Origin: Sediminibacterium salmoneum NBRC 103935
Lineage (GTDB): Bacteria > Bacteroidota > Bacteroidia > Chitinophagales > Chitinophagaceae
DNA length: 64,000 nt
Direction: 5' to 3'
Assembly: GCF_000511175.1 (NCBI RefSeq)
Contig: NZ_KI866530.1
Location: forward strand, 23,047-87,046
Every line of letters starts with the position of its first letter. Position 1 is the stretch's first letter. Under the pieces are notes generated by a model that saw only the letters and a list, made by a program, of their open reading frames with translations, was not told the origin of the DNA and did no database searches. Both the position numbers and the translations under genes were made by a program. Shown in pieces: positions 33,529 to 42,357 of the stretch.

Positions 33529-34332
33529 ATGACTAATTCCCAAAACAAAGTAGTCTGGATTACCGGAGCATCTTCTGGTATAGGTAAAGCAATGGCATTT
33601 GAATGGGTAGCACAAGGATTTAAAGTGGTTTTATCTGCAAGACGCAAAGAATTGCTGGAAGCCGTTGCTCAGGAAATTCGTCAAAAGGGCGGAGAAGCCC
33701 TCGTAGTTCCGGTAGATATTATGGATGAAAAATCAATTGAAGAAGCTGTTGCATCTATTATAGAACAATGGGGCAGAATGGATATTGCAGTTGCTAATGC
33801 GGGCTTTGGTGTATTTGGAAGTATTGAACAATTAACTGCAGCCGATTGGAGCAGGCAATTACAAGGGAATGTTACGGGATTGGCTTTAACAGTTAAATAT
33901 GCACTACCTCATTTAAAGAAAACACAAGGTAGAATCGGATTGGTGGGTAGCGTAGGAGCGTTTCTTCCCAATCCTCATATAGGTGCTTACGGTGCGTCTA
34001 AAGCAGCGGTAAATTCTATTGGTCTTACTCTGCAATTGGAATTAATGGGAACAGGGGTGAGTTGTACTGTTTTACATCCGGGGTTCGTAGTATCTGAAAT
34101 TGCACGTGTTGACAATGAAGGCGTCTGGCATCCGGATCGGCCCGATCCGCGTCCCTCTAATTTAATGTGGCCAACCAATAAAGCCGCCAAAGCAATGGTA
34201 TGGGCTATTCTGAAGCGAAAGCGCAATTATGTTTTCACAACCCATGGCAGAATTATTGTTGGTTTGCAACGCTGGTTCCCTGGTTTAACAAGGAAAATAC
34301 TTGCTAAAGGACCCAAGCCCGATGCAGTATAA
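33529..34332 (+). CDS. Short-chain dehydrogenase/reductase
   Basis: This 267-residue SDR shows the cofactor-binding TGASSGIGKAMA, the structural ANAGFGVFG and the catalytic YGASKAAVNSI (Tyr and Lys). The preference of basic residues after the second strand (SARRKE) suggests NADP(H). The C-terminal RIIVGLQRWFPGLTRKILAK resembles lipid- or sterol-type SDRs of the YqjQ group. It lies 14 bases after pirin. Confidence 0.9.
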   Translation: MTNSQNKVVWITGASSGIGKAMAFEWVAQGFKVVLSARRKELLEAVAQEIRQKGGEALVVPVDIMDEKSIEEAVASIIEQWGRMDIAVANAGFGVFGSIEQLTAADWSRQLQGNVTGLALTVKYALPHLKKTQGRIGLVGSVGAFLPNPHIGAYGASKAAVNSIGLTLQLELMGTGVSCTVLHPGFVVSEIARVDNEGVWHPDRPDPRPSNLMWPTNKAAKAMVWAILKRKRNYVFTTHGRIIVGLQRWFPGLTRKILAKGPKPDAV

Positions 34333-34355
34333 TTTCAATTCAAAAGTCATTTATC

Positions 34356-34574
34356 ATGCATGACGATTTTATTCATAGCGCCAAACATCAGTTTGAATAT
34401 TACAAACAATTAGCGGAGAAAATTTTTGATAGACTCTCCGATGAACAATTGAATTGGAAGTACAATGAGGAAAGCAATTCCATTGCCACGATTGTGTGGC
34501 ATGTGGTTGGCAATATGCTATGTGATGCTAATTGGGAGTCTTTGTCAATTCCCAGGAAAAAGAATAAGATTTAA
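34356..34574 (+). pseudogene. Truncated DUF1572 (DinB-like) protein
   Basis: This 72-residue frame matches only the N-terminal third of DUF1572 proteins (normally about 150-160 residues): FIHSAKHQFEYYKQLAEKIF, LSDEQLNWKYNEESNSIATIV and GNML. It then diverges into CDANWESLSIPRKK and stops. No continuation exists in the other frames, so this looks like a deletion rather than a one-base slip. It is probably non-functional. Confidence 0.6.
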
Positions 34575-34592
34575 AACAATAGCATTTAGAGC

Positions 34593-35099
34593 ATGATATA
34601 TACTCGTATAGTTATTCTGATTAGTCTGTTATTTTATCCTGATATTCATGCTCAGGATTCCAGTAATAAAATCCCATTAATCAGCATTCAATATGCTGAT
34701 AGTTATAAATATGATCTTGGTAATAAAACCTACACGGTTTTTTTTATGAACAATACAAAACAGCAGATTCAGTTTGAACTAACTAAATCTGAAATTCAGA
34801 ATATAAATGAAAAGTGGGAGATGCTTAATTTAACCCGCTACTTGTCAGATACCAGTTTGCCGAATCATCTTGTAATAAAAGATGAATGTCCGGGTATCCC
34901 CAAATTAATGACAGTCGTGCAATTTCAATTCGGCCATAAAACCATAACGGTTGAAATAGACGAGTACTGTAAAACCTACCATAAAGTGAATGGAATCAAT
35001 CCGTCTGATTTGCTGGCTTTTATTGAGACTGCCACTAAAACCATTCAAGCTAAACCAAGAGTGAAAGCTGCACCTAAATCGAATATTTTTTATGAATAA
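34593..35099 (+). CDS. Secreted protein of unknown function
   Basis: This 168-residue protein has a signal peptide (about 1-20, VILISLLFYPDIHAQ). The mature part includes YADSYKYDLGNKTYTVFF and a cysteine pair (KDECPGIP, DEYCKTYHK) that may form a disulfide. It is predicted to be mixed alpha/beta. It resembles small exported Bacteroidota proteins without a known role. No motif allows a functional call. Confidence 0.6.
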   Translation: MIYTRIVILISLLFYPDIHAQDSSNKIPLISIQYADSYKYDLGNKTYTVFFMNNTKQQIQFELTKSEIQNINEKWEMLNLTRYLSDTSLPNHLVIKDECPGIPKLMTVVQFQFGHKTITVEIDEYCKTYHKVNGINPSDLLAFIETATKTIQAKPRVKAAPKSNIFYE

Positions 35100-35147
35100 T
35101 GCCTATTTTAAAGTTTCATTTGTACAAATACAGCCAAATAACTCAGT

Positions 35148-35360
35148 ATGAACTCAAATACCAATACCCGCAAACCTCTGATTGGAATTATCTTAGGCTG
35201 CATCTTAGTAATAACTTTTGTTGTTGGCATTGTGTATGCATATCAAAAAAATGATAACCAGAATATTTTAATGCGTGGATGGTTATTGCTTTTCTCAATC
35301 ATTTATACCTACGGTAATTTTTCTAATTACCGTAAAACCAAACAATCGGGTCAAAGTTGA
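35148..35360 (+). CDS. Small two-helix membrane protein
   Basis: This 70-residue protein has two membrane segments, GIILGCILVITFVVGIVYAY and GWLLLFSIIYTYGNFSNY, and short polar ends. It ends 17 bases before the pullulanase ATG. No family is recognised. Confidence 0.5.
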   Translation: MNSNTNTRKPLIGIILGCILVITFVVGIVYAYQKNDNQNILMRGWLLLFSIIYTYGNFSNYRKTKQSGQS

Positions 35361-35377
35361 TCTATTCAATTTCGTTT

Positions 35378-37339
35378 ATGAAAAACCATTTGCTTTTCTT
35401 TCTACTGATTATAGCTACGCGAATAGTGGCACAGTACCCTACTGCCAATTATCCTGTTTACAACGGAAACGATTTAGGCCTGACTTATACAGCTAAGGCT
35501 TCTACTTTTAAAGTGTGGTCCCCAACAGCATCAGCGGTCCGAATCAATTTTTATAAAACGGATTCAGGCGGCGACTCTTATCGCACAGCAGCACTGGAAA
35601 AAAAATTGAACGGCGTTTGGCAAATCACCGTCGCCGAAAACATCAAAGACCATTATTATACTTTTCAGGTAAACATGAATGGAGTCTGGAGTGCAGAAGC
35701 CCTTGATCCCTATGCCAAAGCCTGTGGTACCAATGGATTGCGTGCACAGGTGGTTGATTTAAAAGAAACCAACCCGGTAGGTTGGGCAAAGGATCAATCC
35801 CCCCGGTTCTCTGCTAAAAATGCACAGACCGATGCCATTATTTATGAATTGCATGTGCGCGATGCCAGCATTCATCCGAATAGTGGCATCAAAAACAAAG
35901 GCAAGTTTCTGGGGCTGGCAGAAACCGGAACAAAAAATGCTGCAGGTTTATCAACCGGACTTTCACATATTAAAGAATTAGGCGTAACCCATATTCATTT
36001 GTTGCCCTTTTACGATTACAACAGTGTTGACGAAACAAAGAACAACCAATACAACTGGGGATATGATCCCGTTAATTATAATATTCCGGAAGGTTCTTAT
36101 GGTACCAGTGCTTCGGATGGTAAGCAACGTATTAAAGAATTAAAGCATACCATTCAAACGATTCACCTGAATGGATTAAGGGTTATTATGGATGTAGTGT
36201 ACAATCATACAGCTTTAACCCAGCAATCCCATTTTAATGTCTTTGTTCCTGACTATTATTACCGCAAACGACCCGACGGAAGTTTTTCGGATGCCAGTGC
36301 CTGTGGCAATGAAACAGCCAGTGATAGAGCCATGTTTCGAAAATTTATGCTTGAAAGTGTATTGTATTGGGTAAAGGAATATCATGTGGATGGTTTTAGA
36401 TTTGATCTTATGGGTATTCACGATATTGAAACGATGAATCTGATTGCAGATACCTTAAGAAAGTTAACACCTTCTATTGTTTTATATGGAGAAGGTTGGA
36501 CAGCGGGGGGATCGCCACTGCCCGACAGTTTAAAAGCCTTGAAGCAAAATGCAGCCAGGCTGAATGGCGTAGCAGTTTTTAGCGACGATATGCGAGATGG
36601 TATAAAAGGCAGTGTATTCAATATTGACGACAGGGGTTTTGCAACGGGAAAATTAACCAATGCAGAATCTGTAAAATTTGGGGTAGTTGCTGCGGGTCAG
36701 CACCCACAAATAAATTATAACCTGGTGAATTATTCCAAAGGACCCTATACTTCCGGTCCTGCAGGATTAATAAATTATGCTGACTGTCACGACAATCATA
36801 TTCTCTGGGATAAAATTGCTCTATCTTATAAAGAAGCTTCAGAGCAGCAAAGGGTAAAAATGCACGGATTGGCCTATGCGATAGTATTAACTGCACAGGG
36901 TACTCCTTTTTTAACGGCAGGTTCCGAGTTTTTAAGAACCAAATATGGGGTTGAGAATTCATTTAATAGCGGAGATAGTATTAATGCCATTAACTGGAAT
37001 CTTAAGACCAGGAACTACGCAAGCTATCAATACATTCAGTCTTTGATTCAATTGAGAAAAGCGCATCCTGCATTCAGAATGACTTCTGCTCAGCAAATTG
37101 CACAGCACCTGGTATTTCAGGAATATTTGCCTGAAGGGGTTATTGGCTATACAATAAACGGAGCAGCCGTGGGGGATAGCTGGAAAAAAATCTGGGTGGG
37201 TTACAATGGGAATGTAACCGCCAAAACAATTGAACTGCCTGCAGGTGAGTGGAAAATTGCCTCAATGCGCAATAGGTCTTCCCTGAAAGGAAATCAACTG
37301 TTACTGGATGGTAGTTCTGCCGTAATCCTGTTTCAATAA
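35378..37339 (+). CDS. pulA: Type I pullulanase (GH13 debranching enzyme)
   Basis: The ATG at 35378 gives a signal peptide (MKNHLLFFLLIIATRIVA). The 653-residue enzyme has a CBM48-like beta-sandwich (about 30-130) and a GH13 barrel with the pullulanase signature YNWGYDP at about 226. Catalytic residues are the nucleophile Asp343 (FRFDLMG), acid Glu372 (YGEGW) and Asp472 (CHDNH). It hydrolyses alpha-1,6 branch points in pullulan, starch or glycogen-derived dextrins. The exported form suggests use of external polysaccharide. A two-component pair follows. Confidence 0.92.
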   Translation: MKNHLLFFLLIIATRIVAQYPTANYPVYNGNDLGLTYTAKASTFKVWSPTASAVRINFYKTDSGGDSYRTAALEKKLNGVWQITVAENIKDHYYTFQVNMNGVWSAEALDPYAKACGTNGLRAQVVDLKETNPVGWAKDQSPRFSAKNAQTDAIIYELHVRDASIHPNSGIKNKGKFLGLAETGTKNAAGLSTGLSHIKELGVTHIHLLPFYDYNSVDETKNNQYNWGYDPVNYNIPEGSYGTSASDGKQRIKELKHTIQTIHLNGLRVIMDVVYNHTALTQQSHFNVFVPDYYYRKRPDGSFSDASACGNETASDRAMFRKFMLESVLYWVKEYHVDGFRFDLMGIHDIETMNLIADTLRKLTPSIVLYGEGWTAGGSPLPDSLKALKQNAARLNGVAVFSDDMRDGIKGSVFNIDDRGFATGKLTNAESVKFGVVAAGQHPQINYNLVNYSKGPYTSGPAGLINYADCHDNHILWDKIALSYKEASEQQRVKMHGLAYAIVLTAQGTPFLTAGSEFLRTKYGVENSFNSGDSINAINWNLKTRNYASYQYIQSLIQLRKAHPAFRMTSAQQIAQHLVFQEYLPEGVIGYTINGAAVGDSWKKIWVGYNGNVTAKTIELPAGEWKIASMRNRSSLKGNQLLLDGSSAVILFQ

Positions 37340-37359
37340 AACTATTTGTATTTTACAAG

Positions 37360-38739
37360 ATGCATTATCAGGATCCCTTTGTTTATTATCTTAATATTTC
37401 AGCAGCCATTATCTTGTTTTTACTGGCATTACCTACGCTGTTGAATAAAAGAGAAGTGTTTAAAGTAAGACTTGCTTACTTCATGATTTTCTTTTCAGTA
37501 ATTGCCACTTTTTTTATTAATCTGTTTATTTTTTATCCGGAAAATGAAAAGCTGGTTCCTGTTATCTTTTTTACTTTTTTTATACCGCATTTGTTTGCTC
37601 CCCTTGTATACTATTATGTAAAAAACTTATTGGGATATAACGTAACAAAAGGGATATACCTGAGTCAGATTCCTGCTTTGTTTTCCTTTTTATTTGGTAT
37701 TTATTATGTTTTTTCAGGTGAGTATGATAATGCTGTTGTGATTAAGCAGATTAATCAGGGGAATTTTCTGATTTTTAATTTAATCAACCTTTTTACCTTA
37801 ATCAATACATTGATTTATTGTACAAAAGCCTGGTTGTTTGCCAGCAAGCTTCAGTTAGATTCCGGCGATCCTTTTTATCAACAAACCCGGATTAAAAAAG
37901 CCTGGGCAAAAGAATTTGTTGCTTTAATATTTATTAATGTATTGCTTTTTTTATTGATCCTGATTATATCCCATAGCTTTTTTGATATTTCTCAAATTTC
38001 CTTGGATTTAATCGTTATGCCTGTTTTCATGATTTTTGTTTATGGATTGGTAGCCGTTAGGAGTGCCATGATGTACAAGGAATTTGAACACCAGTTTGTG
38101 TTGTCTAAAATCGGGATTCAAAAAACGATGCAGGAGCAGCGACTTTCCATTGCCAGAGACCTGCACGATAGTCTTGGCGCACACCTCACTTTAATTTCCT
38201 CTGTTTCCGATCAGCTTAAAGCATCTGCTTCTGGTTTGGAGGAGGACAAAAAGTTAAGGATAGATTCGCTTTCTGAATATACAGACAATGCTTTATTGGA
38301 ACTAAGGAACGCCCTTTGGATGCTTCATACGGATGAAATTCAACTGTCTGATTTCAGAAATAAGGTATTGAATTTCATAAACGCAGCCGGGGAAGCTAAA
38401 GACTTGATCCGTTTTCATTTTGATTGCCGTTACAGCAACAACGAAGTGATTGATTCTAATATTGCCGTTAATGTTTTCCGGGTAATACAGGAACTAATAA
38501 ATAATGCAATAAAATATGCAGAAGCTACTGATATCTGGATTGATATTGAGTGCAACGATAAGCGTATGTGCCTTTTGGTAAAAGATAATGGAAAGGGTTT
38601 TGATAATGATTCCGAAGGGAATGAATCCTATGGTATTGCAGGTGTAAAACAGAGAATTCAAAACTTGAATGGCACTTATAAAATGATTTCTAATAATGGG
38701 GAGGGGACTTCCTTTCAAATACAGGTATCATGGAAATAA
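37360..38739 (+). CDS. Membrane sensor histidine kinase (NarL-partner type, HisKA_3)
   Basis: This 459-residue protein has seven or so membrane helices in residues 8-235, without a large extracellular domain. The cytoplasmic part has the dimerisation motif RDLHDSLGAHLTLISS with phospho-acceptor His269, and the ATPase boxes VIQELINNAIKYAEA, KDNGKGFDND and GIAGVKQRIQNLNG. This is the LiaS/DesK-like arrangement. It overlaps the response regulator gene by 10 bases. The signal is unknown; it sits 20 bases after pullulanase. Confidence 0.9.
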   Translation: MHYQDPFVYYLNISAAIILFLLALPTLLNKREVFKVRLAYFMIFFSVIATFFINLFIFYPENEKLVPVIFFTFFIPHLFAPLVYYYVKNLLGYNVTKGIYLSQIPALFSFLFGIYYVFSGEYDNAVVIKQINQGNFLIFNLINLFTLINTLIYCTKAWLFASKLQLDSGDPFYQQTRIKKAWAKEFVALIFINVLLFLLILIISHSFFDISQISLDLIVMPVFMIFVYGLVAVRSAMMYKEFEHQFVLSKIGIQKTMQEQRLSIARDLHDSLGAHLTLISSVSDQLKASASGLEEDKKLRIDSLSEYTDNALLELRNALWMLHTDEIQLSDFRNKVLNFINAAGEAKDLIRFHFDCRYSNNEVIDSNIAVNVFRVIQELINNAIKYAEATDIWIDIECNDKRMCLLVKDNGKGFDNDSEGNESYGIAGVKQRIQNLNGTYKMISNNGEGTSFQIQVSWK

Positions 38740-39389
38740 TTAAATTAGCTATTGTAGAAGATAATGTGTCGGCTCAAAGAGCTTTAAAGGAGAAACTGAA
38801 TGATTTCCCTGATATTGGTATTCAATTCGTTGCTGCTAATGGTTTTGAAATGCTTCAGCTGCTTCAGTCAGATGCTTCTGTTAATATGATATTGATGGAC
38901 ATTGAAATGCCAGTCATGAATGGAATTGAAGCAACACGACTGATAAAAAACGAGTATCCTCATATTAAGATTGTGATGATTACCATTTACGAAGATGATG
39001 ATTCAATTTTCAATGCCATTAAAGCAGGAGCGGATAGTTATATTTTAAAAGAGACCAAGGCCGATAAGGTTTACGAAACAATTATTGATACCATGAACGG
39101 GGGAGCAGTCATGTCGCCTTCTATTGCGGCAAAAGCCTTGCGCGTACTTAAAGAATACAGCAATGCGGTGCCAGCAAATCAGTTGAAACCCGAAGAAGAT
39201 GTGCTTTCTTTGAGAGAAAAGGAAATTTTGGAAAATTTAAGTACCGGGCTAACGAATAAACAAATTGCTGAACTCTTGTTTATCTCTGCATTTACGGTAA
39301 AAAGACATATTGAAAATATTTACAGAAAATTACAGGCTCAAAACCGGACCGAGCTATTGTCAAAAGCCAAACACAAGGGGTGGATTTAA
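38730..39389 (+). CDS. NarL/LuxR-type response regulator
   Basis: This 219-residue regulator has a receiver domain with the acidic pair Glu10-Asp11 (IVEDN), phospho-acceptor Asp57 (MILMDIEM) and conserved Lys in YILKETKADK. The C-terminal helix-turn-helix spans about 153-212 (LSLREKEILENLSTGLTNKQ, FTVKRHIENIYRKLQ). It is the partner of the overlapping histidine kinase. Its targets are not known; the pullulanase upstream is one candidate. Confidence 0.92.
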   Translation: MEIIKLAIVEDNVSAQRALKEKLNDFPDIGIQFVAANGFEMLQLLQSDASVNMILMDIEMPVMNGIEATRLIKNEYPHIKIVMITIYEDDDSIFNAIKAGADSYILKETKADKVYETIIDTMNGGAVMSPSIAAKALRVLKEYSNAVPANQLKPEEDVLSLREKEILENLSTGLTNKQIAELLFISAFTVKRHIENIYRKLQAQNRTELLSKAKHKGWI

Positions 39390-39982
39390 TTGCTTCCTTC
39401 CTGTATATTCATTTTATTTTGTTTGTAGTCCAGATAGGCTTTTATTAAAAGAAAAGGGAATCCCGCCCATGCAGTATTACCTATAAATAAGGTAGAGCCT
39501 CCTAAAATAATGGAGATATGCATCACCATCATTCTCCCCTTGAACGGATCGTTGCTGATGATAAGTTTTTGTGCAGCAGTCTTTTTATGCAACCAGTCAT
39601 TCAATACCAATCCTACCAGATTTATCATAAAAAAAATATCTCTGAAGAAAAAGATTTCCAGATTTTTTTTGATGCGCTGGTCGTTTCCCCAATCACTTAC
39701 CAGGCCAAAGAATATAATGATGAATACAAAGTACACGAATAACAGAAATAGTCTGGCCCAAAACGGATTGGTTGAAATTTCCGGATAGGCTTCCCGGTTT
39801 TTTGCATAATAAATCCCTTCAATGGCCGATGCTAATAGCTCTTGCCACCAATACAGGTAAATCAGGTAAAATATGGTACTGTCGCCTATTAATAAACTAT
39901 AGCCTGGCAATAAGACAGCAAAGAAAAAATTGACTGCCGAATAAAGGGAAAAGGTTGACTTTTTGATAGTTGCAAAATACAA
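39386..39982 (-). CDS. Integral membrane protein of unknown function (DUF6498-like)
   Basis: This minus-strand gene encodes a 198-residue protein with about five membrane helices, including FSLYSAVNFFFAVLLPGYSL and LFLLFVYFVFIIIFFGLV. The arrangement resembles DUF6498 membrane proteins. The only start upstream of the first helix is TTG at 39982, so the true start is uncertain. Its 3' end overlaps the response regulator's by 4 bases in convergent orientation. Confidence 0.55.
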   Translation of the reverse strand: MYFATIKKSTFSLYSAVNFFFAVLLPGYSLLIGDSTIFYLIYLYWWQELLASAIEGIYYAKNREAYPEISTNPFWARLFLLFVYFVFIIIFFGLVSDWGNDQRIKKNLEIFFFRDIFFMINLVGLVLNDWLHKKTAAQKLIISNDPFKGRMMVMHISIILGGSTLFIGNTAWAGFPFLLIKAYLDYKQNKMNIQEGSN

Positions 39983-39999
39983 TTTTCAGTCTTATGAAA

Positions 40000-40019
40000 A
40001 ATGGGCTGAACAGCCCATT
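40000..40019. other. Perfect hairpin in the divergent region before the 40071 lipoprotein
   Basis: AATGGGCTG (40000-40008) and CAGCCCATT (40011-40019) form a 9-bp perfect inverted repeat with a 2-base centre. It sits between the minus-strand membrane protein and the lipoprotein start at 40071. As a double-stranded site it could be an operator; as RNA it would need a larger loop. Confidence 0.4.
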
Positions 40020-40070
40020 GTCCGACGTTTTTTAATGAAGGTATTTTGCCAGAATATTAAATGTTTACAA

Positions 40071-40640
40071 ATGAAATACAATTATCTTAAAGCTTGCCTG
40101 ATTTCTTTTGGCTTTTTTATTTTTTTAGGTGCATGTACAAAAAGCAACAGTGGCACGTCCAACAATATCAATGCAGAAACCAGTCCGTTTTCAGCTAAAA
40201 TTGATAACCAGGCATTTCCAAAAGCGGCATTAGAATATACAATGGTAAAGTATATAAGTTCTACCAAGATGTTACAGGTTGTTGGCCAGCCTGCCGACAG
40301 GAAAGAGACAATTATATTGACATTAATGCCCTTTAGTGGTAAAGTTCTTACTGCGGCAGATTGGAAACCGGGTACTTATGATTTTGATCCTGTACATGTT
40401 TCCAATAAGGAATACCTGGCAAGTGCCGAATACAATAAATGGAATGGCAATGGTTATGATCAATGGTTTACCAGTTGGGATCATGTAAAGAATGGTAAAA
40501 TCATTATTGAGTCTAATACAGGCACTAAAATTAAAGGGAGTTTCTATTTTGATGCAGTTCTGAAAAAGTCAGATGGGACCTTCAATGCAACGAGCATAAG
40601 AAAAATAACAGATGGTGTGTTTGAATTAGATATAAAATGA
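40071..40640 (+). CDS. DUF6252-like lipoprotein
   Basis: The ATG at 40071 gives a lipoprotein signal (ACLISFGFFIFLGACTKSNS, Cys19). An open frame extends 108 bases further upstream but gives no signal. The 189-residue product SPFSAKIDNQAFPKAALEYT, LQVVGQPADRKETIILTLMP and KGSFYFDAVLKKSDG matches the pattern of DUF6252-type beta-sandwich lipoproteins. The function is unknown. Confidence 0.7.
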   Translation: MKYNYLKACLISFGFFIFLGACTKSNSGTSNNINAETSPFSAKIDNQAFPKAALEYTMVKYISSTKMLQVVGQPADRKETIILTLMPFSGKVLTAADWKPGTYDFDPVHVSNKEYLASAEYNKWNGNGYDQWFTSWDHVKNGKIIIESNTGTKIKGSFYFDAVLKKSDGTFNATSIRKITDGVFELDIK

Positions 40641-40721
40641 TATTAAATGATTCGCAAAGGGGTGTGTTGATTTGTTAATTATCGGTATATTCAATCCATT
40701 AACAATGGAAGAATACTGTTT

Positions 40722-40919
40722 ATGACACTCATTGCTATTTTCTTTCCCGCGCTTTCCTTTTTTCTGAGAGGGAGGATATTTACAGCCTTTATCTGTTTTA
40801 TTCTTCAGATTACTTTAATAGGATGGATACCTGCGGCAATCTGGGCTGTTATCTCTTTGCAGAATGCCAGAGCAGATAAGCGAAATGCAAAATTAATCAA
40901 GGCAATAAAGTCTAAATAG
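40722..40919 (+). CDS. Pmp3/YqaE-like small membrane protein
   Basis: This 65-residue protein has two hydrophobic segments, IAIFFPALSFFLRGRIFTAF and ICFILQITLIGWIPAAIWAV, followed by a basic tail. The pattern and GWIPAAIWAV resemble the Pmp3/UPF0057 proteolipids, which affect membrane potential and stress tolerance. It lies 21 bases before the metallo-beta-lactamase gene and may be cotranscribed. Confidence 0.7.
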   Translation: MTLIAIFFPALSFFLRGRIFTAFICFILQITLIGWIPAAIWAVISLQNARADKRNAKLIKAIKSK

Positions 40920-40940
40920 TTCGATAAAATAAAAAAATCT

Positions 40941-41990
40941 ATGTTCTTCAATAACCAGGTTCTGAAAAGCTGCTTTGCTTTGATTCTTTTTTTAGCGGGT
41001 CAGTCCTTTTCGTCAAACGCACAGTCTAATCAAAAGCTGCATATTGAACAGCTGAAGGGTGATTTTTACGTGTACACAACTTACAATACTTATCAGGATA
41101 GTAAAGTAAGGGCAAACGGTGTTTACCTGGTTACCAAAAAAGGAGTAGTGCTATTTGATACGCCCTGGGATACTACTCAGTTTCAGCCCTTGCTCGATAG
41201 TATTTATAAAAGACATCAAAAGAAAGTATTGATGGCATTGGCTACCCATTGGCATAGCGATAAAACAGCTGGATTGGAATATTATCGCAAAGCTGGTATT
41301 GCAACCTACACAACTGCACTTACTGATTTGTTGAGTAAAAAGAACAATGCTAAAAGAGCAGAATTTCTAATGCAGAAAGACACCAGTTTTACCATTGATC
41401 AATACAAATTCGAACTTTATTATCCTGGCGAAGGGCATACACAGGATAATATAGTTATCTGGTTTCCCAAAGAAAGGATTTTACTGGGAGGCTGTTTAAT
41501 CAAAGGGGCGAAGGATGATAACCTGGGATTTCTCGGGGACGGGAATACACAGGAATATGCAAATACACTTCTTAAAGTTCAAAAGAAATATCCCAATCCT
41601 AATTTTATCATTACTACCCATAGTGACTGGCGGGATATTAATTCTTTAAGCAATTCTATCAAGATGGCGAAGGAACTGAATGTAGAAAAAGCATTGCGTC
41701 ATGTGGTTTTATTTGGATGGAAAGCAAATGCCAATAAGGATTCCGTTGCGGCGGCCATCAGGGCATTTGAGGCTTTACCCGGGCAAATTAATTTGATTAA
41801 AAAATTTGAATGGGGAGTAAACAATAGTCCGGAAAATCTGAATCAGGGTTTAACACATTGCTTTTTGTTGACATTCTCCTGTGAGAAAGACAGAGATGCG
41901 TATTTAATTCACCCCATACATCAGGCGTTCACAAAATTATTGCCGAATATTTTAGATAAAGTAACGGTTGTAGACTATTGGGTTAAATAA
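40941..41990 (+). CDS. Subclass B1 metallo-beta-lactamase fused to a C-terminal Dabb domain
   Basis: This 349-residue protein has a signal peptide (about 1-28). Residues 30-248 carry every zinc ligand of subclass B1: His103, His105, Asp107 (THWHSDKT), His166 (GEGHTQDN), Cys185 (GGCLIKGA) and His227 (TTHSDW), plus the Lys188 and Asn194 seen near the B1 substrate site. Residues 251-349 (LRHVVLFGWKAN, GLTHCFLLTFSCEKDRDAYL, HQAFTKLL, VTVVDYW) match a complete Dabb stress-responsive alpha-beta barrel. The frame is continuous through the join. Beta-lactam hydrolysis is likely; the Dabb role is unknown. Confidence 0.85.
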   Translation: MFFNNQVLKSCFALILFLAGQSFSSNAQSNQKLHIEQLKGDFYVYTTYNTYQDSKVRANGVYLVTKKGVVLFDTPWDTTQFQPLLDSIYKRHQKKVLMALATHWHSDKTAGLEYYRKAGIATYTTALTDLLSKKNNAKRAEFLMQKDTSFTIDQYKFELYYPGEGHTQDNIVIWFPKERILLGGCLIKGAKDDNLGFLGDGNTQEYANTLLKVQKKYPNPNFIITTHSDWRDINSLSNSIKMAKELNVEKALRHVVLFGWKANANKDSVAAAIRAFEALPGQINLIKKFEWGVNNSPENLNQGLTHCFLLTFSCEKDRDAYLIHPIHQAFTKLLPNILDKVTVVDYWVK

Positions 41991-42000
41991 CTTTACAAGA

Positions 42001-42357
42001 ATGAATAAACGCCAATTACAATACCATACCATTGATGAATACCATCAATGTTTTGATGCGGCCATTCAGAAAAAATTGCAGCAACTCAGAATGGCAATTC
42101 AAAAAGCGGCTCCTCAGGCTACTGAAGGAATCAGTTATGGTATGCCTGCCTTTAAATTAAAAAAGCCGCTGGCTTATTATGCGGTGAATAAAAATCATAT
42201 TGGCTTTTATCCAACTCCCAACCCCATTCTGCATTTTGCCAAAGAACTGGCTTCCTATAAAACGTCAAAAGGTGCCGTTCAGTTTCCCTTAGATCAGCCA
42301 CTTCCTCTTTCATTAATTACAGAGATGGTGCTGTTCAGAGCAAATGAAATATTATAA
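42001..42357 (+). CDS. DUF1801 family protein
   Basis: This 118-residue cytoplasmic protein has the DUF1801 (YdhG-like) pattern: RMAIQKAAPQATEGISYGMP, FKLKKPLAYYAVNKNHIGFY and SKGAVQFPLDQPLP. It is a small alpha/beta fold related to the frataxin-like YdhG group, of unknown function. It starts 10 bases after the metallo-beta-lactamase and its 3' end overlaps the convergent esterase gene by 6 bases. Confidence 0.85.
   Translation: MNKRQLQYHTIDEYHQCFDAAIQKKLQQLRMAIQKAAPQATEGISYGMPAFKLKKPLAYYAVNKNHIGFYPTPNPILHFAKELASYKTSKGAVQFPLDQPLPLSLITEMVLFRANEIL

Noticed and set aside
34356..34574. The truncated DUF1572 gene considered as another homopolymer frameshift.
   Set aside because: No other frame continues the family sequence after GNML, so a deletion is more likely.
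40941..41990. The lactamase-Dabb fusion considered as an artefact of a homopolymer slip joining two genes.
   Set aside because: No homopolymer lies at the join (about residue 249), the frame is continuous, and the Dabb part has no start codon, signal peptide or ribosome site of its own.
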